In this document: positions 18,123-26,253 of the stretch, piece by piece | Layout of the letters: each line of letters opens with the position of its first letter | How positions within the stretch are numbered: the first letter of the stretch is position 1 | Assembly (NCBI GenBank): GCA_963783945.1 | Contig: CAWAPS010000007.1 | Span: 62,001-126,000, forward strand | Length of the DNA: 64,000 bases | Reading direction: 5' to 3' | Source of the DNA: CAWAPS01 sp963783945 | Lineage (GTDB): Bacteria > Actinomycetota > Acidimicrobiia > Acidimicrobiales > Palsa-688 | Program-made: the position numbers and the translations under genes | Notes under the pieces: generated by a model | What the model was told of the DNA's origin: nothing | Seen by the model: the letters and a program-made list of their open reading frames with translations, nothing else | Databases searched by the model: none

Positions 18123-18195
18123 GGGCGATTAGCTCAGCGGTTAGAGCGCCTGCTTTACACGCAGGATGTCGGGGGTTCGAATCCCTCATCGCCCA
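18123..18195 (+). tRNA. tRNA-Val (anticodon TAC), copy 2
   Basis: Same cloverleaf as copy 1 with G1-C72 restored in the acceptor stem. The T stem (GGGGG with CCCTC) has a G-T pair. Anticodon TAC, discriminator A, no encoded CCA. Its 3' half (18148-18195) is copied at 53236-53283 with two mismatches. Confidence 0.93.
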
Positions 18196-18493
18196 CTTAA
18201 GTGAAATAATCCAAAAGAGTTATGGTTCTTAACTTGTGATCAAGAGCGCCTGCGGAAAAGTCATGAAAAACTAGGTGCGTCCCAGTTTCCGTCCCCGCCG
18301 CATCGTGACGGGTCAGCATCGTCATGGCTGCGTGGCGGGGAGCAGGTCGAGTTGCCAGGGGGCGGTCCTTTCTTGATTCCGACCCACTGCCCAGCAGCCG
18401 GGAGCGGTCACTTGCCACGATCGGGCCCGCGGAGCGATGATATGCGGTGGTGTTCTCGTGGATTCCGACGAGCCCATTGAGGAGGGCATCTTG

Positions 18494-20301
18494 ATGAGAC
18501 CGATCCGGATTGCCGTCCTCGGCGTGCTGGCCTTCGTGCCGGCATTGTGGGCGCTAGACGAGCCACCGGGGGCGCCCGGCGCGAAAGCAGGTTCGCTCCG
18601 GGCGCGGCTCGAGGTAATTCAGCGCGAGTACGCGCAGGCCCAGCGGGCATCCATGGCAGCCTACCTCAAGGCGACGACCGACGACGAACGCAAGAAAGCC
18701 GTCGCGTCGAGGCCCGATGCGAAGAAGCATGTCGCCCGCCTGATGGAGCTGACCGAGTCGGCCCCCCACGACCCCGCGGCCGTTGACGCCCTGCTCTGGG
18801 TGGTGAACTTCGGCGGGCAGACCAAGGAAGTCGACCAGGCCATCGAGCGTCTCGCTCGCGACCACGCGCAGGATCCCAAGATCACGCGGATCGGCGGCAC
18901 GCCGGCCAATAGCATATCGCCGGCCGCCGAGCGCCTGCTGCGCACCATCGTCGAGAAGAGCCCTGACCGCGCCGTGCAAAAGCGGGCAGCCTTCGCCCTC
19001 GCCCGGTTGCTGAACAACGAGGCCGATCTCGTCCGCCGGGTGAAGCAGAACAAGCATTCGCCGCCTCGGTCACGCAGTTCTTCGGACCGGAGCGCACCGA
19101 GGCTCTCCGGGCGAAAGACCCTGACGCGCTGGCAAGGCAGGGCAAGTCGCTGTTCAAGGCCGCGGTTGAGAAGTTCGGTGATGCGCCCGGGAGCCGTTCG
19201 AGGTGATTCGGAATGAGTACGAGCAGGCCCAGCAGGAGTTCCGCGCAGCCTACCAGAAGGCAACGACCGAGGACGAACGCCGAAAAGCGGACGAGTCAAG
19301 GCCTACGGCGGAGAAGTATGTCGCCCGCATGATGGAGCTGGCCGAGTCGGCCCCCGCCGACCCCGGGGCCGTCGACGCCTTGGTCTGGGTGGTGGAATTC
19401 GGCGGGCAAACGAAGGAAGTCGACCAGGCCATGGAGCGTCTCGCCCGCGACCACGCGCAGGATCTCAAGACAGGGCAGGTCATCGGCCGGCTGGCCCGTC
19501 ACATGTCGCCGGCCGCCGAGCACCTGCTGCGCGTTATCGCCGAGAAGAGCCCCAATCGCGCCGACCAGGGCCGGGCATTCTTGGCCCTCGCCCGGTTGCT
19601 GAACAACGAGGCTGCGCTCGTCCGCAGAGTGAAGCAGAATAAGGAACTCGCCTCCCGGCTCAAGCAGTCAAACGGACCTGAGCGCACCGAGGCTCTCCTG
19701 GCGAAAGACCCCGACGCGCTGGCGAGGCAGGCCGAGTCGCTGTTCGAGGCCGTGGTCGAGAAGTTCGGTGACGTGAGTATCTCCTGGCGGCGACCCCGCC
19801 AAGGCCGCCGAGGCCGAGCTGAACGAGATCCGCAATCTCGGCATCGGCAAGACGGCCCCCGAGATCATCGGCGAGGACTTGAACGGCCGCCCGATGAAAC
19901 TGTCCGATTACAGGGGTAAGGTGGTGGTGCTCGTCTTCTGCGGCGACTGGTGCGGCCCCTGCCGGGCCATGTACCCGCACGAGCGGTCGCTCGTGAAGCG
20001 ACTCGAAGGCAAGCCGTTCGCCCTGGTTGGGATCAACAGCGACCGCGATCCGCAGAAGCTCAACGAGCGGATCAAGAAAGAGAACATCACCTGGCCCTCC
20101 TGGCGGGACGGCGGCAGCACCCAAGGTCCGATCGCCACTGCCTGGAACGTCAACGGCTGGCCCACGATCTACGTACTGGATCACAAGGGGGTCATCCGCT
20201 ACACCGGCGTCCGCGACAAGGCGATGGACAAGGCGGTCAACACGCTCTTGAGGGAGATGGGCATCGACGTGGAGATCGACGCCACGTCTGAGCCGAAATG
20301 A
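18494..20301 (+). CDS. Exported TlpA-like thioredoxin protein with duplicated N-terminal module, frameshifted
   Basis: GAGGAGGG precedes ATG 18494. The protein starts with a signal peptide (MRPIRIAVLGVLAFVPALWA). Two tandem copies of a helical module of about 190 residues follow. Each has REYxQAQ, then FGGQTKEVDQA, ERLARDHAQD, SPAAExLLR and LARLLNNEA, at 18.62-19.17 and 19.20-19.78 kb. The C-terminal domain (from about 19840) is AhpC/TlpA-type: KTAPEIIGEDLNGRPMKLSD, VVVLVFCGDWCGPCRAMYP with the redox CxxC, and the cis-Pro segment GWPTIYVLDHKGVIRY. Frame breaks near 19055-19195 and 19785 interrupt it. Such proteins reduce disulfides in the periplasm. The role of the duplicated module is unknown. 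Reconstructed length about 602 residues. Confidence 0.75.
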
Positions 20302-20451
20302 TGGCCAACCCGGCCGACGTGGCCCCCGTGGTGTTCCTGGCACGAGGATCGCCTGGATAGACCGCAGAAACCCATCGGCAGCGAACAGGGTTGAGGCGGA
20401 GATGCCGTAGGCGATGACCCGATCCACGAACGAAAGGAGAGATCAGAGCCC

Positions 20452-20571
20452 ATGGCGACGTTGACCCTGCTGCGGGAGGGGAACCCACTGTCCGACCCCG
20501 CGAACCAGCTTCGTGTCCTGTCGGGTGGACCACATCGCCCGGTCGAGGACACGTTGACAATCATCGATTAG
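20452..20571 (+). CDS. Possible 39-residue small protein
   Basis: An AAGGAGAG sequence at good distance precedes ATG 20452, and the short frame ends at TAG 20571. The product (starting MATLTLLREGNPLSD) matches nothing I recognise. It may be the start of a decayed gene. Supported only by the ribosome site. Confidence 0.25.
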   Translation: MATLTLLREGNPLSDPANQLRVLSGGPHRPVEDTLTIID

Positions 20572-20605
20572 AGGCACAAAAAAACGAGAAGATGCGAGAA
20601 ATGCC

Positions 20606-20917
20606 TTGGTGCTTGCTCGGGCAGAAATCGATCATGCCATCGCGGGGCGACTCCGAACCGCAGATTTCGTAGACATTGAGGAATACTATGATGCGAGCGG
20701 CAAGGGGCACGCAGGCGTGAACGCGGACGAGAAGAGCACCAAAGTGGGTATCGGAGGCGAAGGTCAAAGAATCGTTAAGCGTAGAATTATCTTGAAGGGA
20801 TCGGTATCCGACGGCCAGGTAAACACTGAGAGTGAATTGCAATCTCTTGAAGCTGCAACGAAATGCGAAGAAGGATTGATCTCCGTCGACGGTCCGGCGA
20901 ATCCGACACACAAGTAA
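20606..20917 (+). CDS. Hypothetical protein, doubtful
   Basis: A 103-codon plus-strand frame in a stretch of lower G+C than its surroundings. The translation (ARAEIDHAIAGRLRTADFVD, then EGQRIVKRRIILKGSVSDG) is reasonable in composition but matches no family I recognise. A minus-strand frame of similar length covers the same bases (20561-20911), so the coding strand is not settled. There is no clear ribosome site. Treat as a placeholder for possible transferred or decayed DNA. Confidence 0.25.
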   Translation: MVLARAEIDHAIAGRLRTADFVDIEEYYDASGKGHAGVNADEKSTKVGIGGEGQRIVKRRIILKGSVSDGQVNTESELQSLEAATKCEEGLISVDGPANPTHK

Positions 20918-20937
20918 TCACATAAAGCTCTGCCACG

Positions 20938-20953
20938 GCAGAGAAACGGCGAT
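20938..20953. repeat. Hairpin repeat CTCTGC-N4-GCAGAG, copy A
   Basis: A 6-bp perfect stem with a CACG loop, followed by AAACGGCGATAAA. A matching hairpin with a similar downstream sequence (AAACGCCGGTAAA) lies at 53091-53112. Confidence 0.6.
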
Positions 20954-21304
20954 AAAAGATGTAGATTCCCGCGAATTCCTGTAAATTCCCGGAAAACACA
21001 TGGCTTGCATGGCCATGACGCAAACCGTTACAGTAGCGCTAGTTGTGGCGACAAGATTGGACGCGTCGGTCGAGCAGACCGAAGCACGCTGGCCCGATTT
21101 CGTCCGATGGCAATATCAATCGGACTCGAACGTAGCGTCCTGGTCGTCCCGCCGGGCGCCTCTTGCTCTTCGGTGTCGCGGGCGTTAACTTAAGCAGATT
21201 CCCCCATCTGGCCGTGGTAGGCGAGGGTACCGGGAAGATCCGATCGATGCCGCTTTAGTCCGAAGCAGGGCTCGGCGCTTTTGGCCTCTGGTGATTCCCT
21301 GGCG

Positions 21305-21880
21305 ATGAGCGAAGTCACAACAATCCTTTCAGCAATCGAGCAAGGCGATCCGGGGGCTGCCGCGAAGCTCCTTCCGCTGATCTACGAGAAACTGCGAGAG
21401 ATGGCCAACCAGCGGCTCGCCCTTGAGGCGCCGGGGCTGTCCCTCCAATCGTCCGACCTGGTCCACGAGGCCTATCTCAGGCTCGTCGGCGAAGGTCACG
21501 ACAAACAGTGGGACGGCCGCGGTCACTTCTTCTCCGCGGCCGCGGAGGCGATGCGCCGGATCCTGGTCGAGAAGGCTCGCCGCAAGAAACGTGTCAAGCA
21601 CGGTGGCGATCGCTTGCGTGTCGACCTGAACGCAGTCGGTTTCCTGGCGAAGGGACCATCCGTAGACCTCGAAGCCCTGGACGAGGCCCTCACCAAGCTC
21701 GCGGCCGAAGACCCTGACAAGGCCGAGCTGGTCAAGCTCCGCTTCTTCGCCGGCCTCACCATGCCCGAGATCGCCCAGGTGCTCAAGATCTCGCTGGCAA
21801 CCGCCGAGCGCCACTGGACTTACGCCCGCACCTGGCTCTATGCCGAGCTCAAAGACCGGGACGATTCCGCGAATTCCTGA
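21305..21880 (+). CDS. ECF-type RNA polymerase sigma factor (TIGR02999-like)
   Basis: An intact 191-residue protein from ATG 21305. Region 2 contains LIYEKLREMANQRLA and LQSSDLVHEAYLRL, with the WDGRGHFFSAAAEAMRRILV segment that marks the planctomycete/acidobacterial TIGR02999 group. Region 4 is LVKLRFFAGLTMPEIAQVLKISLATAERHW, a helix-turn-helix for -35 recognition, ending ARTWLYAELK. Such sigma factors are often encoded next to Ser/Thr kinases, and a kinase gene starts 630 bases downstream. No anti-sigma gene is adjacent; regulation by the kinase is the usual proposal. Fossils of the same C-terminus occur at 22151 and 39842, suggesting repeated sigma-kinase modules. Confidence 0.9.
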   Translation: MSEVTTILSAIEQGDPGAAAKLLPLIYEKLREMANQRLALEAPGLSLQSSDLVHEAYLRLVGEGHDKQWDGRGHFFSAAAEAMRRILVEKARRKKRVKHGGDRLRVDLNAVGFLAKGPSVDLEALDEALTKLAAEDPDKAELVKLRFFAGLTMPEIAQVLKISLATAERHWTYARTWLYAELKDRDDSANS

Positions 21881-21898
21881 AAACGAGTGAGTGCGGCT

Positions 21899-21957
21899 AT
21901 GCCGAAACGACGTTGTGGTTTTACACTCATCGAGCTCTTGGTCGTCATCGCGATCAG
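21899..21957 (+). pseudogene. DUF1559 N-terminal fragment
   Basis: ATG 21899 gives MPKRRCGFTLIELLVVIAIS, the pilin-like start of a DUF1559 protein, which then stops resembling the family after 20 codons. The next bases (about 21957-21995) read on the minus strand as PSQVEAIFSAAL, the start of a kinase N-terminal module. The two scraps are fused head to head. Confidence 0.65.
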
Positions 21958-21995
21958 CGCGGCAGAAAAGATCGCCTCGACCTGCGACGGAGTGG
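21957..21995 (-). pseudogene. Kinase N-terminal module fragment, inverted
   Basis: The minus strand encodes PSQVEAIFSAAL, matching SSQVESIFFAAL at the start of kinase 1 (22512). Only about 12 residues are recognisable before the DUF1559 scrap begins. Confidence 0.5.
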
Positions 21996-22088
21996 ACGGC
22001 GAGCCTTCGCCTTTGACGTAGGACAGGTTTTTCGCCTCATCCATCGTTCGGTCCTTCGCACCCGACCGGTCGTGTCAGCGGGGCGAAC

Positions 22089-22104
22089 GGGGGTGTCAGC
22101 CCCC
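22089..22104. repeat. REP-like hairpin GGGGG-TGTCAG-CCCCC
   Basis: A 5-bp G/C stem with loop TGTCAG. A related sequence (GGGGGGCGTCAGCC) at 37930-37943 is cut off by the IS element. Short hairpins of this kind recur in planctomycete intergenic DNA. Confidence 0.5.
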
Positions 22105-22125
22105 TGTCTGCAATCGGCAGTTCCG

Positions 22126-22511
22126 GGTCATCGTTTCATCCGAAGTGGACATGGACAAGAAGGTTACGCTCCGCACCTGGCTCTTTGCCGAGCGCAAAAA
22201 CCGTGACCATTCCGAAAGAATCTTGAGAATTCCTCAAGAGGAATGAGGGGTTTCGCGCACTTTTGTCGCGTTGAGGAAGGCAACGTGAACGCGCTGACTC
22301 GAGCCATTGGTGTCCGAGCCCTTGAGAAAAGCCCCAGGTCGCTGAAGGCCGACTCTGTCCGTCCCGTACTGTGTCGTCCCGCATCGCGGCCGTTGTTCCG
22401 GCCGCGGGAGTGATCGTTTCCCACGCCGCGGATCTCGAGCCCGGTCCGTCCGGCCCGGCGCCGCAGTCTCCCGTTCGACCCTCACCGGGGATCTCCCATC
22501 GGAGTGACGCC
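22126..22511 (+). repeat. Sigma tail plus kinase leader repeat, copy 1
   Basis: This block (CATCGTTTCATCCGAAGTGG at its start, the sigma tail, then GGGGTTTCGCGCACTTTTGT and the kinase leader) is repeated in diverged form at 39824-40241 before kinase 2. Matching words continue to the start codons. Confidence 0.75.
22151..22246 (+). pseudogene. ECF sigma factor C-terminal fragment
   Basis: A 31-codon frame with RTWLFAERKNRDHSERIL, aligning with the last residues of the intact sigma factor (ARTWLYAELKDRDDSANS). The rest of the gene is missing. It immediately precedes the kinase 1 leader. Confidence 0.7.
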
Positions 22512-25500
22512 ATGAGCAATTCCTCGCAGGTGGAATCGATCTTCTTCGCCGCGCTTGAGAAGAAAAAGGCGGCGGAGCGGGCGGCTTATCTGGACGAGGC
22601 CTGCGGCGGCGATCCCGCGCTGCGGCTCCGGGTGGAACGGCTGCTGGACGCCCATCCGGAAGCGAAGGATTTCCTGGCCGAACCCGCAGTCGAGCGAATT
22701 TGGGGCGACGCAACCGAGCGTGAGCCCCACCCGCACGGGTTACGACCCGACCTCGACTCGACCTGTGACCTCGTCTCCTCCGGTGCGGTCAGCACGAAAC
22801 GCACCTCAACCCGCCCGGCACCAGGACCCGAAGCGACCGATGAGTTCGACCCCGACCTGACGGTCACCAAAGAAGGACTCGGCCAGAACGACGACCGGAC
22901 GGAGGCGCTCGGCCGTCTTCCCTCGACCCTCCCCGATCCCGGCGCCGGGCCGGGTTCGTCTCAGGCCTGCTGGCCCAGGATTCCCGGCTACGAAATCCTG
23001 GGGAAGCTCGGCGAGGGGGGGATGGGCGTCGTCTACAAGGCGCGGCAGCAGGGCCTGAATCGCCTGGTGGCCCTCAAGATGATTATCGGGGGGAGCCAGG
23101 TGCGGGAACATCACCTGGCCCGGTTCCGGATCGAGGCCGAGGCCGTCGCCCAGCTCCGGCACCCGAACATCGTGCAGATTTACGATATCGGCGAAGTGGA
23201 CGGCCTGCGTTCGTATCACTCGAGCTGCTCGAAGGAGGCGACCTCAAGGATCGACTGGCGGGCACGCCGCAGCCGGGCATCCCGGCCGCCCTGCTGGTGG
23301 CGACCCTGGCCCGGGCCGTTCACGCCGCCCACGAAGCCCGGATCGTGCACCGCGACCTCAAGCCGTCCAACGTGCTGTTGACCGCTGACGGTGTGCCCAA
23401 GATCACCGACTTCGGGCTGGCGAAGCGTCTGGAATCGGACAATAACCAGACGCAAACCGGCGACGTCATGGGCACGCCGAGCTACATGGCTCCCGAGCAG
23501 GCCCTGGGACGCACAAAGGACGTCGGGCCGGCGGCAGACATCTACGCCCTAGGGGCGATCCTTTACGAAGCTCTGACCGGTCGTCCCCCCTTGAAGGGGG
23601 AGACGGTGATCGAGACGATCCGCCTGGTCATCCACACCGACCCGGTGCCGCCGTCGCGGTTGGTCCCGCGGATCGCACGCGATCTCGAGACCATCTGCCT
23701 GAAGTGCCTGCACAAAGATCCGCAAAAGCGGTACGCCTCGGCCGCCGAATTCGCCGACGACCTGGATCGGTTCCGGGAAGGCAAACCAATCAAGGCCAGG
23801 CCAACACAAGTGTGGGAGCGCGGGCTCAAGTGGTCCAAGCGCCGTCCCCTCGCCGCCACGTTTCTAGCCCTCGGCCTGGTGGCGTTCATCGGAATGACCG
23901 GCGGCGCCATCGGCTACCAACGTCACGTCCGGATCGAGAACGACCGGCGGAACTCCTGGGTCCTCCAGCAAACGAACCGGGGAATGGAGCTGCTCGACCA
24001 GGCGGACAAATCCAGCACATCGGTCGCGCTTCAGAAAGCTCAGGTCGATCTGGCCACGTTTCTTTCAGACGCCAGGGACGAGGATCGACTCAAGGTGATC
24101 TCGGGCCGGATCGCGGAAAAGAAGAAGAAGGTGGGCGACAAGCTCGAAGTCCTCGACTCGCGCGATACCGCCCAGAAGCAAGTTCGCCTGCAACGCGAGC
24201 GCTTTCAGAAGTTCCTGGAGCTGCGGCAGGAAGGCCAGTTGTACGCGGCGGGCTTCGGGGTGCTGGATGCGACCGACCGGCTCAAGTAGCTCCGGGGGAG
24301 CGCCGCATGCCGCGCTGTGCACCTATGCCCAGGATCCCAAGGCGTCCGACGAAGCCTGGACGCTGGCGCAGCCGTTGCCGGCCGCGTTAACGGAGCCCGA
24401 AAAGGCCAGGGTGGCCGACGATTGCTACGACCTGCTCTTGATCTTGTCGCAGGCGGCTGCCCCGGCCGAGGGACTGCGCATCCTCGACCGGGCGGTCAAG
24501 CTTCGCCCGCAGACCACGGCTGCCTACCACCTCCGCCGCGCCGATTGCCTCGAGCGTGCGAGCGATCTCGCGGGCCGCGACCGCGAGAATCGAGAAGCGG
24601 GCCGGATCAAGCCGGCGACCGCGCTCGATTTCTTTCTGAGCGGCCGCGAGCTGATGCTCCGCCGCCGGTTCGCCGATGCCGTTCGTCCGCTCAACTCAGC
24701 GCTGCAACTCGATCCCGAGAAGACCTCGGCCCACCTCCTGCTGGCGGTCTGCTATCTCAACATGCAACCGAAGGGGTTAAGCCAGGCCTGGACCAGCCTG
24801 ACCATGTGCATCAAGAGCCATGGCGACCTGGTGGGCCTTTACCTGATGCGTGCCCTGGTCTCCGGGGAGCAGGGGAGCGAGGCCCTCGCCAAGATCGCTC
24901 AGACGCACCCCGATGAGGCAGACGCCACGCGGCTCCGGCAAGAAGCGACGGAGGCGATTGCGGCCGCCGAGGAGGATTACCGCCGGGCCCTCGACCTGAA
25001 ACCCAACGACGATCTTCGATACGCCTTGTTGACCAACCGCGGCCTGATGTGGCTCCAGTCGAACCGCCTGGGCGATGCGGTCGTCGACCTGGAAGCGGCC
25101 ATCCGGCTCAAGCCGGGCCAGTACCAGGCTCACGCCATGCTGGCCCAGGTCTACCAGCGTCAGGGCCGGCCGGACGCCGCCGCGGCGTCGTTCACTCAGG
25201 GGATCGCCTGCCATCCGCAACCGATCGTGGCGGCCGGGCTCTATCGCAGCCGCGCCTTGCTCTATGCCTACCGCGGCGACATCACGAGGGGCCAGCACGA
25301 TGCGGCACTCCGGGACCTCGAGGAGGCGATCCGCCAGGAGCCGGACAAGTTCCTCAAGGTGCGGGACCATGTTGACCGTGCCAAGCTCTTCTTCGCAGTC
25401 AGAGAGTCCCAGCAGGCGCTTGCTGCCTGCGACGCCGCCCTGGCGCTGGTCCCCGACGACTCCGCAGCTCATCGGGTGCGAATCTCGGCCCTGATGGAGA

Positions 25501-26193
25501 TGAAGCGGTACGACGAGGTGCTCGCCTCGGCCGACGCCTACATCGCGCGTGGCAAGCCCTCGGCCGAGGTCTTCGAAATCCGCGGCCTGGCCCGCGAGGG
25601 GCGGAAGCGCTACGCCGACGCGGTCGCCGATTTCAGCCGGGCTCTCGGAGCTCACGCCGGATGCTCTGCCGGCCCAGCGGAGCCGGATCTTGAACCTGCG
25701 CGGCTGGGCGTACCATTTCGCCGACGCACTCAAGCTGGCCCTGCGCGACTTCGAAGAGTCGCTGCGCCTGGCCCCCGACCAGAGTGACGCCCTGGGCGGT
25801 CGCGGGCTGGCTCGCATCCGTCTGGGCCAGTGGCGACTCGCAGTCACTGACGCCGAGGCCGCCGTCCGGCGCGAGAGGGCCGTGGCTCTCCCCGCGGGGG
25901 CCGACCGGCAAGCGCGAGTCCAGGCGCTCGCCAACGCCGCCCGGATCTATGCCCTGGCCGTCGAGTTTGCCGCGCAGGACGTGACCCGCCACGGCGAGCG
26001 TGCCCTTGTCCTGTACCGCAATTATCGCAGCCGCGCCCTGGACCTGCTGGATGAGGCCCTCAAGCAGGTCGCCGACCCGGAGGGCCGCGACGCGATCCTG
26101 AACGACCCGGCCCTGCGCTCGCTCCGCCGCAGAGGAAGCCGGAGCACGGGTGTGCGCTTCAGTAGCCTGACGCAGGACCAGAGCGCCCGTTGA
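22512..26193 (+). CDS. Ser/Thr protein kinase with TPR tail (kinase 1), frameshifted
   Basis: ATG 22512 follows GGAGTGACGC. Residues 1-65 form the short helical module shared by the kinases here (SSQVESIFFAALEKKKAAER, then YLDEACGGDPALRLRVERLL). The kinase domain has GEGGMGVVYKA (about residue 167), VALKMI, then after a break near 23212 IVHRDLKPSN (about 279), ITDFGLAKRL and SYMAPEQALG. A transmembrane helix follows at about 448 (AATFLALGLVAFIGMTGGAI). The remainder (24.0-26.2 kb) is a long array of TPR-like helical repeats, interrupted by frame breaks near 24285 and 25645. The reconstructed protein is about 1,227 residues. It is probably a membrane receptor-type kinase with the TPR part outside the cytosol, paired with the nearby ECF sigma factor. 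Confidence 0.85.
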
Positions 26194-26253
26194 CCCGTCG
26201 ATCAGAGCCGATCTCGATATCTCCCGACCGACCACCAGGTCCGAACGGCCACC

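Larger units (their letters stand above)
17444..18195 (+). repeat. Long direct repeat, copy 2
   Basis: Second copy of the 14164-14924 segment. It carries the gene remnant, the tRNA promoter and tRNA-Val copy 2. Recombination between the two copies would delete the AbiE-like cargo and leave one tRNA. Confidence 0.95.
21881..22511. other. Fossil-rich intergenic region upstream of kinase 1
   Basis: No intact gene. It holds a DUF1559 N-terminal scrap, an inverted kinase N-terminal scrap, a REP-like hairpin, a sigma-factor C-terminal scrap and the kinase leader repeat, each listed separately. Confidence 0.7.

Noticed and set aside
20561..20911. Minus-strand hypothetical gene overlapping 20606-20917
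   Set aside because: No ribosome site or family match; kept only as an uncertainty note under the plus-strand candidate.
21881..22511. Riboswitch or structured leader RNA upstream of kinase 1
   Set aside because: The recognisable content is gene fossils and a short hairpin; no known riboswitch core was seen.
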